Assembly (NCBI RefSeq): GCF_004570865.1
Contig: NZ_SPQS01000012.1
Coordinates: 1 to 64,000 of the forward strand
Origin: Bradyrhizobium frederickii
GTDB lineage: Bacteria > Pseudomonadota > Alphaproteobacteria > Rhizobiales > Xanthobacteraceae
Direction of reading: 5' to 3'
DNA: 64,000 nucleotides
Each line of letters begins with the position of its first letter. Within the stretch, counting starts at the first letter, position 1. Below, piece after piece: positions 44,467-51,933 of this stretch. The notes beneath the pieces are model-generated. The model searched no databases. It was not told where the DNA came from and was given only the letters and a program-made list of their open reading frames with translations. The position numbers and the translations under genes were made by a program.

Positions 44467-45588
44467 GTGCAGCACGCGCCAACAAGATCCGGCCCGGTCG
44501 ATAGTGACGGCGGCATCCGTCAGACGGGAACCGATCGCCCCTTCCTGCATGTGCTGGCCGACACGTCCGACAAACTCTCGGGCATCTGCTCGATCCTCAA
44601 CGAGAAATTCACCATTGCCGGCGAGCGGCTCGATGCCGATTCCAGGCTGTCGCAGACGCCAGCCGCAATCGTCATCCGCGCGGAGCTGCGCGATGTCGAC
44701 AACATCGCCGCGATCAAGAAGCGGGCCAGCAAGCTGGCGAAGGCCAGGAAGCGCATCTTCCTGCTCGATCACGCCTCCCACGTCTGCATCTCGCAAGCCT
44801 ACGCGCTCGGGGCGACGCTGGTCCTTTCCGGCACGGTCACCCGGACCAGGCTGCTGGCGGCGCTGGCCGATCCGGCCGGCGGGGTATCCGCATCGTCAGG
44901 CGACACGTCGCAACCGGACAACGCCGTCGAGACCGCCGCGACCGCGATCGCATCGATGTTCACGGCCATGACCCTCGGCCAACCGCTCGACGTCGAGGGC
45001 ACCAAGGAAGCCGGTCGCCAGATTGCCGATCGTATCACCCAGCATGGCCTGACGGAGTGGCTCATGACGGTGCGGCGCCATCACGAAGGAACCTATCAGC
45101 ATTGCCTGCTCGTGACCGGCGTGGCCATCGACTTCGGACTGAGCCTCGGCGTCGGCAGGACCGACCTGGAACGTCTCTACTCGGCTGCCATGTTCCACGA
45201 CATCGGCAAGGCGCAGATTCCGCTCGCCATCCTCGACAAGCCTGGCCGCCTTGATGCCGCCGAACGCGCGCTGATCGAAACGCATCCGGCCGCCGGTTAC
45301 GAGTTTCTGAAGGGGCATGACGGGATCTCGCCGGAGATACTCGATGCCGTTCGCCATCATCACGAGTACCTCGACGGGAGCGGTTATCCCGACACGCTCT
45401 GCGCCGAGAGCATTGGCGACATCGTGCGAATTCTGACGATCGCGGACATTTTCGCGGCGCTGATCGAGCACCGGCATTACAAGCCGACCATGCCGCGCGC
45501 GGAGGCCTACGACATTCTGTGCGGGATGAACGGGAAGCTGGAGAAGGCGCTGGTCCGCTCATTCAAGCAGGTCGCGCTCACGCGGTGA
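44467..45588 (+). CDS. HD-GYP domain phosphodiesterase with receiver-like N-terminus
   Basis: 373 residues. Residues 25-135 resemble a degenerate receiver (FLHVLADTSDKLSGICSILN) lacking the usual phospho-Asp context. Residues 185-370 form an HD-GYP domain: His212 in YQHCLLV, HD at 244-245 in MFHDIGKAQIP, the HHHE cluster at 297-300 and GSGYP at 304-308. HD-GYP enzymes degrade c-di-GMP (or c-di-GAMP) to GMP or pGpG. It is encoded 58 bases after the PilZ gene, so effector and hydrolase are linked. The degenerate receiver suggests control by another partner. Confidence 0.9.
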   Translation: MQHAPTRSGPVDSDGGIRQTGTDRPFLHVLADTSDKLSGICSILNEKFTIAGERLDADSRLSQTPAAIVIRAELRDVDNIAAIKKRASKLAKARKRIFLLDHASHVCISQAYALGATLVLSGTVTRTRLLAALADPAGGVSASSGDTSQPDNAVETAATAIASMFTAMTLGQPLDVEGTKEAGRQIADRITQHGLTEWLMTVRRHHEGTYQHCLLVTGVAIDFGLSLGVGRTDLERLYSAAMFHDIGKAQIPLAILDKPGRLDAAERALIETHPAAGYEFLKGHDGISPEILDAVRHHHEYLDGSGYPDTLCAESIGDIVRILTIADIFAALIEHRHYKPTMPRAEAYDILCGMNGKLEKALVRSFKQVALTR

Positions 45589-45615
45589 GCACGGCAGACC
45601 GTTCTCGAACGCCGC

Positions 45616-45819
45616 CTAGTGCGTCGCGCGATAGCTGGCGCGGCGCGGGATGGATCGGCAGGCCAGCCCATCGGCCAGCAGCTTCATGTCCTCGTGCCGG
45701 CCGCTGCGAATCAGCCGACCGAACTCTTCGGGTGTGAAAGGAAGACTTGGATCTTCATCGATCGGGCGCCGCACTCGCGGGCCGAAGAAACGCCGAACCA
45801 GGCTAGCCAGCCGCCGCAT
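45616..45819 (-). CDS. Small hypothetical basic protein
   Basis: 67 residues, MRRLASLVRRFFGPRVRRPI, then DEDPSLPFTPEEFGRLIRSG and a basic tail; a GAGGGAAT ribosome-binding-like sequence precedes its ATG. It looks protein-like but no family is recognised. It sits in the gap between a plus-strand operon and the nitroreductase gene. Confidence 0.5.
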   Translation of the reverse strand: MRRLASLVRRFFGPRVRRPIDEDPSLPFTPEEFGRLIRSGRHEDMKLLADGLACRSIPRRASYRATH

Positions 45820-45949
45820 GTCAATTCCCTCGCGCCAGCAACAAACCTCTCAGTCCGCGTATTGTTCCTCCTGCACCTTCGAGATTGCAAGAGGCCGCTT
45901 GGGACTCCGCACCAAAAATTTCTGCGAGAGAATAATCTCCTCTTCGCTG

Positions 45950-46627
45950 CTAATCGGCAAAACCCACGTAGCGTACAAACTCCTGATTGTGTTCGCGGTC
46001 CGAGCGCACCGCGTTTGCGGCAAAGCCGTCGTCCGGATAGCCCATCGCGACGCACGTCATGATGACCTCGTCCTCCGGAATCTTCGCCACCTCGCGCACG
46101 ATGTCGGAGCGCATGATGCCCTGCCCGTTGATCACCGAGCCGAGGCCGCGGTCCCACGCCGCGAGCACGATGCCGTAGCAGAGCGCGCCGAGATCGAAAT
46201 GGCAGACCGCGCCGGGATCGAGCACGCGGTCGTAGGTCAGGACCAGCGAGACCGGCGCGTCGAACTGACGGAAGCCGCGCAGCACCCAGTCCTGCCGCAT
46301 CGGCTTGTCGTCGCGAGCGATCCCCATCGCACCGAACAGCTTCTTGGCGATGTCGACCTGCCGCGTGCGGTGCACGCCCTGGTACTCGCCATGGCTGACG
46401 ATGTCGCGCTTGACCTTGGCGCCGCCGATCATCTCCTCCATGTTGCGGCGGCGCACCTCTTCGAGCGGGCTGCCGGTGAGCACGTGGACATGCCATGGTT
46501 GGGTGTTCATCGACGACGGCGCGCGCTTGGCGCTCTCGATGATAGCCTCGATCACCGCGCGCGGCACCGGCTCCCTCCTGAAGCCACGCACGCTGCGGCG
46601 CGACTGGACCAGCGTTTCGAATTCCAC
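45950..46627 (-). CDS. Nitroreductase family protein
   Basis: 225 residues from GTG 46627 (GGGAGG eight bases upstream; no ATG fits). The family sequence is clear: RRSVRGFRREPVPRAVIEAI, the FMN-binding SSMNTQPWHV, GYPDDGF near the C-terminus. FMN-dependent reductases of this group act on nitro or other electron acceptors and often homodimerise. It is divergent from the esterase gene by about 120 bases. The substrate is unknown. Confidence 0.9.
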   Translation of the reverse strand: MEFETLVQSRRSVRGFRREPVPRAVIEAIIESAKRAPSSMNTQPWHVHVLTGSPLEEVRRRNMEEMIGGAKVKRDIVSHGEYQGVHRTRQVDIAKKLFGAMGIARDDKPMRQDWVLRGFRQFDAPVSLVLTYDRVLDPGAVCHFDLGALCYGIVLAAWDRGLGSVINGQGIMRSDIVREVAKIPEDEVIMTCVAMGYPDDGFAANAVRSDREHNQEFVRYVGFAD

Positions 46628-46747
46628 CTCGCAGAACCTCCCTGCCCGTTCATCCTTCGGCGTGACGACACGAGGCCGGTTGCCGATGCGGCGCGCAAAA
46701 CCTATGCTACCCCGCAAGCAAGACCAAGAACCCCTGAAGGAGCCGCC

Positions 46748-47710
46748 ATGGCCGCGCCACTCGATCCCGTCATCGCCGAGATCATTCCGCTCATGCCGAT
46801 GCGCGATCCCACGGTCATGACGCCACAGAGCGCCCGCGATTCCTTGCGCGCACTGGCTGCCTCGCGCGCCGCCATCCCGCCTCCGGTCGTCGATAGCGTC
46901 GTGGATATCAAGGTCAAAGGCGGCGCCGGCCCGCTTCCGGCGCGGGTCTACCGCGTCGGCACCACATCCGCGCCGACCGTGGTGTTCTTCCACGGCGGCG
47001 GCTGGGTCGCGGGCGACCTCGACACCCACGACCGGCAGGCGCGCAACCTTGCGATCGAGACCGGCGCCGTCGTTGTCTCCGTCGATTATCGGCGCCCGCC
47101 GGAAACGCGCTTTCCCGGCGCGTTCGAGGATGCTTTTGCCGCAGTGAGTGACGTCTTCAACCGCGTCGCGGAATTTGGCGGCGATGCAAAACGCCTCGGC
47201 GTTGCCGGCGACAGCGCCGGCGGCAATCTCGCCGCGACCACCGCAATCGCCTGCCGCGACGCCGGCATCAAGCTCGCCGCGCAATTACTGGTCTATCCCA
47301 TCACCGACGTCCTCGGCGGCTACGCCGATGCGCGCGAGAACGCGCGCTATCCCTCGCGCGCCGAGAATGCCGAGGGTTACTTCCTGACGCGTGCCACGAT
47401 GGAATGGTTTTGCGGCCATTATCTTGCCGATCCCGGCCATGCTTCCGACTGGCGTGTCTCGCCGCTGCGCGCAACATCCCTCGCCGGTGTCGCACCTGCG
47501 GTGGTGACCACCGCCTGGTTCGATCCCCTGCGCGACGAGGGCGCGGCCTATGCGCGCGCGCTGGAAGCGGCCGGCGTCCGGGTCAAGCATCATGAGGGCC
47601 CCGGCCTGATCCACGGCTATTTCGGCATGGGCGATGCCTCGGACGTCGCGCGCGCCGAGGCACAAGCCGCCCGAGCCGACTTCAAGGCGCTGCTGATGCG
47701 CGGCGCTTGA
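46748..47710 (+). CDS. Alpha/beta hydrolase (hormone-sensitive-lipase family esterase)
   Basis: 320 residues from the ATG at 46748 (GAAGGAG upstream). HSL-type features: HGGGW oxyanion motif (VVFFHGGGWVAGDLDTHD), nucleophile serine in GDSAGGN, an Asp in WFDPLRDEG and the His in LIHGYF. It hydrolyses short carboxylic esters in the cytosol; the natural substrate is unknown. The reading frame extends upstream but only the region from 46748 is protein-like. Confidence 0.92.
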   Translation: MAAPLDPVIAEIIPLMPMRDPTVMTPQSARDSLRALAASRAAIPPPVVDSVVDIKVKGGAGPLPARVYRVGTTSAPTVVFFHGGGWVAGDLDTHDRQARNLAIETGAVVVSVDYRRPPETRFPGAFEDAFAAVSDVFNRVAEFGGDAKRLGVAGDSAGGNLAATTAIACRDAGIKLAAQLLVYPITDVLGGYADARENARYPSRAENAEGYFLTRATMEWFCGHYLADPGHASDWRVSPLRATSLAGVAPAVVTTAWFDPLRDEGAAYARALEAAGVRVKHHEGPGLIHGYFGMGDASDVARAEAQAARADFKALLMRGA

Positions 47711-47727
47711 CCCGCATCGGCGCGCCA

Positions 47728-48099
47728 TCAGGACGTGGCAGCCGGCACCTCGAAGAAACCGGTCGCCTGAACCAGGCGACCATCTGCGCCGAAACGGCCG
47801 AAGCTCTCGCCCTTGACGAAGGCACGGCCGGCGCCGTCGAACATCGTCCAGCGGAAGAGCCCCTGCTCGTGGTGCTCGAGGAAGCTGTCGTTCCTGAAAT
47901 AGGCGCCAGGAAATTTCAGCTGCGTTTGCCCGATGCGCTCCATCAAGGCCTCGCGCCCCGCAACCTGCGAGGCCGGATCGGTGTAGATGCAATCCGCGGC
48001 CACGCTCTGTTCGAGCAGCCGACGCCGCTCGTTCTCATCGACGGGTCCCCACGCCGCCTGATAGGCGTTCCAGGTTTTCAGTCGCGCCTCATCGTTCAT
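47728..48099 (-). CDS. SnoaL-like (NTF2-fold) protein
   Basis: 123 residues from the ATG at 48099 (AGGGGACGAGCAGG upstream). The NTF2-like cone fold is suggested by the LKTWNAYQAAWGPVDENERR helix and strands ending FVKGESFGRFGADGRLVQAT GFF (two pieces). Members are small ligand-binding or isomerase-type proteins; no catalytic residue is obvious. It is divergent from a tetR-type gene with a strong palindrome between them, so likely regulated by it. Confidence 0.8.
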   Translation of the reverse strand: MNDEARLKTWNAYQAAWGPVDENERRRLLEQSVAADCIYTDPASQVAGREALMERIGQTQLKFPGAYFRNDSFLEHHEQGLFRWTMFDGAGRAFVKGESFGRFGADGRLVQATGFFEVPAATS

Positions 48100-48137
48100 C
48101 CTGCTCGTCCCCTGCGGTATCATCGCCTGAAGACAAA

Positions 48138-48162
48138 TTGACAATTTTCGATATTTTGTCAA
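48138..48162. promoter_or_regulatory. Palindromic operator between SnoaL-like and tetR genes
   Basis: TTGACAA (48138-48144) and TTGTCAA (48156-48162) are perfect inverted repeats separated by 11 bases. Size and place are typical of a TetR operator shared by the divergent genes. Confidence 0.68.
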
Positions 48163-48191
48163 GTTGTGGATGCTACGTAATGGTGAGGCTC

Positions 48192-48755
48192 ATGGCTCAA
48201 TCGCGCGCTTCGAAGGAACAGCTGGCCGTCGCGGCCGCGATGGAGGTCTTTTCGCGCTACGGCTATGCCCGCACGACGATGGGCGACATCGCCGCCGAGG
48301 CCGGGATATCGCGGCCGGCGCTTTACCTGCTCTTCCCCGACAAGGAGGCCGTCTTCGGGGCGGTCATCCAGGCAATGGACGAGCAGAAGCACCGCGAGAT
48401 CAGGGCCGCGATCGCGGGCTTCGACAGTCTTCACGCCAAGCTGCTCCACGCCTGCAAATCGTGGGGATCCCATGGCTTCGACCTCGTCGAGGCGCATCCG
48501 GATTCAGCCGATCTATTCGACCTCCGTTTCGCCGCGGTCCGGCAGGTCTACGATAATTTCCAGTCTCTGGTCGCCGAGCTCATCCGCGATCAGGTGCAAT
48601 CCGCGAGGATGGCGGACCGGCCGGAAGTTTTGGCGCGATGCCTCGTCTTTGGCATGCGCGGACTGCGCGAGACCGCCAGAAGCGGCAAGGAGATGCGGCG
48701 GCTGATCGCCGTTCAGGTCGCCATGCTCGTCAGAAGCATCGGGGGCAAGGTGTGA
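48192..48755 (+). CDS. TetR family transcriptional regulator
   Basis: 187 residues from the ATG at 48192 (GAGG five bases upstream); the ATG at 48180 is an alternative. The N-terminal helix-turn-helix (AVAAAMEVFSRYGYARTTMG, IAAEAGISRPALYLLFPDKE) is classical; the C-terminal part (FDLVEAHPDSADLFDLRFAA) is a ligand domain without a known class. The palindrome at 48138-48162 is its likely operator, controlling itself and the SnoaL-like gene. Confidence 0.92.
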   Translation: MAQSRASKEQLAVAAAMEVFSRYGYARTTMGDIAAEAGISRPALYLLFPDKEAVFGAVIQAMDEQKHREIRAAIAGFDSLHAKLLHACKSWGSHGFDLVEAHPDSADLFDLRFAAVRQVYDNFQSLVAELIRDQVQSARMADRPEVLARCLVFGMRGLRETARSGKEMRRLIAVQVAMLVRSIGGKV

Positions 48756-48770
48756 GCTGCGCAGGACGAC

Positions 48771-49235
48771 CTATCGCGCGCTCCGCGCCTGCTGCGCGGT
48801 GTGTCCCCACATTTCGTCCCAATCCTGACCGGCGGCGTCGACGACGCGGCCGTCGGCTTCGAAGAACTTGTTCGGCACCTGGAAGATCGCGAGGATCAAG
48901 GCGCCGTCCGGACACCACGCGGCATGCCGGCTGCCCGCCTCGCGCCAGATGAACTCGCCGGCCTTGCAGGCGAAGCCCTGAGCGGGCCCCTCCTTGTCGA
49001 CGAGCGCGCCTTCAATGACCCAGCTCTGCTCGATGCCGACATGCTCGTGATCGGGCAGCACCGATCCCGGCGCAAACCGCATCAAGGCCGTCATCAGGCC
49101 CGTGCGCCGGTCGAACAGCAGCGTCTTGGCCTCGCACCCCGGAAAGCGGGTTTTTTGCCATTCCATGTCTTGAGGCCGAACCAGGTGAGAATGCCGATCG
49201 GCGGCCTCCGGGTGTTTCGGGATCACGGCGTCCAT
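48771..49235 (-). CDS. ChrR-type cupin protein
   Basis: 154 residues from the ATG at 49235. The cupin beta barrel shows RFAPGSVLPDHEHVGIEQSW, with His/Glu metal-site candidates (HEH..EQ), and AGSRHAAWCPDGALILAIFQ. This resembles the anti-ECFsigma ChrR C-terminal cupin but lacks the zinc-binding anti-sigma domain, so it is more likely a stand-alone cupin. No ECF sigma factor is adjacent. Confidence 0.82.
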   Translation of the reverse strand: MDAVIPKHPEAADRHSHLVRPQDMEWQKTRFPGCEAKTLLFDRRTGLMTALMRFAPGSVLPDHEHVGIEQSWVIEGALVDKEGPAQGFACKAGEFIWREAGSRHAAWCPDGALILAIFQVPNKFFEADGRVVDAAGQDWDEMWGHTAQQARSAR

Positions 49236-49437
49236 CACGATGCTCCATCCAGCTCGGCCGGCCAAGCCTAGCAGGATTGCCCGCCGGGGTCAGCGAGCAG
49301 TGCAACAGACCGCGCGCCGTCCGAATGCGCGCGGCAGAAATCGCCTGATAGACCGGACGGCAGACCATCATCCAGCTTGATTGCGCCACGATTCCCGGCT
49401 CCAATCTCCACGCCATTTCTGGCTGACGGAGACACCC

Positions 49438-49686
49438 ATGATGAAGCGGATTTTCCTGGCTGCGATCGTTGCCACCTTTGCAGCAGGCTCGGCCTTCGCG
49501 CAAGAAACCTGCGAGAGCAAGGCGGTCGGCAAGGACGGCAAGCCGCTGGCCGGCGCCGCCAAAACGTCGTTCCTGAAGAAATGCAAGGCGGATGCCTGCG
49601 CGCCCAAGGCCGTCAGCGCCGACGGCAAGCCGCTCGCCGGGGCCGCCAAGAACAGCTTCATGAAGAAGTGCGAGGTCGGCGCGTAA
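49438..49686 (+). CDS. PsiF-repeat secreted protein
   Basis: 82 residues from the ATG at 49438 with GGAG six bases upstream. A signal peptide (MMKRIFLAAIVATFAAGSAF) is followed by two PsiF repeats of about 28 residues, each with the pattern CxxKAVxxDGKPLAGAAKxSF followed by KKC. PsiF was named for phosphate-starvation induction in Escherichia coli; a role in this organism is not known. Confidence 0.88.
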   Translation: MMKRIFLAAIVATFAAGSAFAQETCESKAVGKDGKPLAGAAKTSFLKKCKADACAPKAVSADGKPLAGAAKNSFMKKCEVGA

Positions 49687-49734
49687 GCGCAGGGATTTGG
49701 CTGCTTCTTTGGCGAGCAATCGCTCCACGAACTC

Positions 49735-49819
49735 GTCATGCCCGGGCTTGTCCGGGGCATCCACGTTCTTCGTGCCGCGCGAAAAATCGTGGATGGCCGG
49801 GACAAGCCCGGCCATGACG
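49735..49819. repeat. Palindromic repeat family G
   Basis: GTCATGCCCGGGCTTGTCCG at the left and GACAAGCCCGGCCATGAC at the right form long inverted arms around the centre ATCCACG...CGTGGAT. This is a common rhizobial intergenic palindrome type. Confidence 0.85.
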
Positions 49820-49826
49820 GAGGGAG

Positions 49827-50702
49827 TTAATCCCGCCTGAACCGATAATCGAACGCATCGCCCAGCGGCTTGATCCACCCCGCCGTCGGCGCCGGAAAAT
49901 GCACCGGCAGAATCAGCGTGTCGGTACCCGCCACCGACGCAAAGAACTTGCGCCGCGACAGCGCCGACTGCTTCGGATCCCAATCCGGCCGCGCCGACCA
50001 GTCCGGCTCGCGGCACTGGATCTGGTGATGCATGAGGTCGCCCGCGACCACGGCGCGCTGGCCCTTCGAAAAGATGTTGACGCAGCAATGGCAGGGCGAA
50101 TGCCCCGGCGTCGGCGTCAGCGTCACGGTGTCGTTGAGCGCGTAGTCATCGTCGACGAGCAGCGCCTGGCCAGCCTCGACGATCGGCAGGCAATTGTCGC
50201 GGAAGACCGTGCCTGGCGGGTTGTTGCCCTTGGCATGCTCGGCCTCCCACGCCGCGTACTCCCCTTTGTGGAAGACGTACTTCGCGTTCGGAAACGTCGG
50301 CACCCAGCGGCCGTCGCGCAAGATCGTATTCCAGCCGGTGTGATCAATGTGCAGATGCGTGCAGAACACGTAGTCGATCTGCTCGAAAGAGATACCGAGC
50401 GCGAGCAATTCGTTGCGCCAGCGCTCCTTGCCGGGAAAATCGAACGGCGGCGGATGACCCTTGTCCTCGCCGGTGCAGGTATCGACCAGAATGGTGTAGC
50501 GCGGCGTGCGCACAACAAAGGTCTGATATGTGATGACCATCATGCCGCGCGCGGCGTCGAACGTCTCCGGCTCCATGGTCGGCAGATGGCGTTTGAACAC
50601 GCCCTCGTCATAGGCCGGGAAGAAATCCTGCGGCCGGCGCCACGGCCCCTCCCGCTCGATCACCGCATCGATGGTGATGTCCCCGATCCTGAGCTGCCGC
50701 AT
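49827..50702 (-). CDS. Metallo-beta-lactamase fold hydrolase
   Basis: 291 residues. The metal-binding signature THLHIDHTGW (HxHxDH) near residues 115-124, a downstream TPGHSPCHC histidine, VAGDLMHH aspartate and LPVHFP histidine complete a binuclear site. The family includes lactonases and other hydrolases. No quorum-sensing gene is nearby, so the substrate is not inferred. Confidence 0.9.
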   Translation of the reverse strand: MRQLRIGDITIDAVIEREGPWRRPQDFFPAYDEGVFKRHLPTMEPETFDAARGMMVITYQTFVVRTPRYTILVDTCTGEDKGHPPPFDFPGKERWRNELLALGISFEQIDYVFCTHLHIDHTGWNTILRDGRWVPTFPNAKYVFHKGEYAAWEAEHAKGNNPPGTVFRDNCLPIVEAGQALLVDDDYALNDTVTLTPTPGHSPCHCCVNIFSKGQRAVVAGDLMHHQIQCREPDWSARPDWDPKQSALSRRKFFASVAGTDTLILPVHFPAPTAGWIKPLGDAFDYRFRRD

Positions 50703-50849
50703 TGCTGTTCGCTTCCCCTTCTTGAGGGAAACGTAGCGGCCGGCATGGGACCATTCAAGTCATGCACCGCGTGCCGCGCTCATGCGCGACGACCGCCGCA
50801 AATCGACCTCAAACTCGGCTCACGGTGATCGCGAAATTGGAAGGATCGC

Positions 50850-51833
50850 GTGGGAAGAAAACTCAAATTCGCCGCGCTGGCACTGATTGCCGTCGCGGCT
50901 GGCGTCTACGTCAACAACACCAGTCTTCTCACGCCGCATCCCGGTGGCAAGCCGGTCCTACTCGCCCATCGCGGCATGGCGCAACGCTTCGATGAGCGCG
51001 ACGTGAAGAGCGACACCTGCACCGCCGCACGGATGTTGCCGCCGAGGCACGATTATCTGGAGAACACCCTGCCCTCGATGCGCGCGAGCTTCGAGGCCGG
51101 CGCCGACATGATCGAGCTCGACGTGCACCCGACGACCGATGGCCGGTTCGCCGTATTCCACGACTGGACGCTCGACTGCCGCACCGACGGTCAGGGTGTC
51201 ACGCGCGAGCAGAGCATGGCGAAGCTGAAAATGCTCGACATCGGCTACGGCTACACCGCCGACGGCGGCAAGACATTCCCGTTTCGCGGCAAGGGGATCG
51301 GGATGATGCCCACGCTGTCGGAGGTGTTTGCCAGCTTTCCTGAGAAGGGACTTCTTATCAATGTGAAGAGCCGTGAGGCGAGCGAAGGCGAGAAACTCGC
51401 CGTCGTGCTGAACGCGTTGCCGGCCGAGCGACGGCGGACCATCATGGTCTATGGGGGTGACGAGCCGATCGAGATGATCCGTCGCCTCACCCCTGATGTC
51501 CGCACCATTTCGCGGGCGGCGATCCGAGCCTGCCTGATCCGCTATATCGCCTATGGCTGGACCGGCCTCGTCCCGCCGGCGTGCCGCAACGCGATGGTGC
51601 TGGTCCCAGTCAACGTCGGCCCCTGGCTATGGGGCTGGCCCAACCGCTTTCTCAATCGGATGACCGATGTCAACAGCGCGGTCTTCGTGCTCGGCCCCTA
51701 CAGCGGCGGCGAATTCTCCACCGGCATCGATACGCCCGAATTGTTCGCCCGGCTCCCGCAAGGCTATTCCGGCGGCGTCTGGACCAACGAGATCGAGACC
51801 GTCGCCAAGCTCGCGGGCAAGAGCAAAGACTAA
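50850..51833 (+). CDS. Glycerophosphodiester phosphodiesterase family protein
   Basis: 327 residues from GTG 50850 (GGAAGG upstream). An N-terminal hydrophobic signal or anchor (FAALALIAVAAGVYVNN) precedes the GDPD TIM barrel: LLAHRGMAQRF (catalytic His-Arg), ENTLPSMRASFEAGADMIEL with E/D metal ligands, and FAVFHDWTLDCRTDGQG with the second His. It hydrolyses glycerophosphodiesters in the periplasm. The DVRTISRAAIRACL segment is more diverged than usual. Confidence 0.88.
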   Translation: MGRKLKFAALALIAVAAGVYVNNTSLLTPHPGGKPVLLAHRGMAQRFDERDVKSDTCTAARMLPPRHDYLENTLPSMRASFEAGADMIELDVHPTTDGRFAVFHDWTLDCRTDGQGVTREQSMAKLKMLDIGYGYTADGGKTFPFRGKGIGMMPTLSEVFASFPEKGLLINVKSREASEGEKLAVVLNALPAERRRTIMVYGGDEPIEMIRRLTPDVRTISRAAIRACLIRYIAYGWTGLVPPACRNAMVLVPVNVGPWLWGWPNRFLNRMTDVNSAVFVLGPYSGGEFSTGIDTPELFARLPQGYSGGVWTNEIETVAKLAGKSKD

Positions 51834-51933
51834 AGCGCGATAAGATGAGGAAGAATCGTCATCGCGCTCTACGTTATCCTCTTGGCATGATCTTTCCGGA
51901 AAACCGCTGCGCATTTTTCCGGATCATGCTTTA
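51832..51933. repeat. Dispersed repeat family F, copy 2 (inverted)
   Basis: Starts AAAGCGCGATAAGATG at the glycerophosphodiesterase stop and ends CGCATTTTTCCGGATCATGC, the inverse order of the copy at 23917-24021. It fills the whole gap to the ABC-F stop codon and may act as a bidirectional transcript end. Confidence 0.82.
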
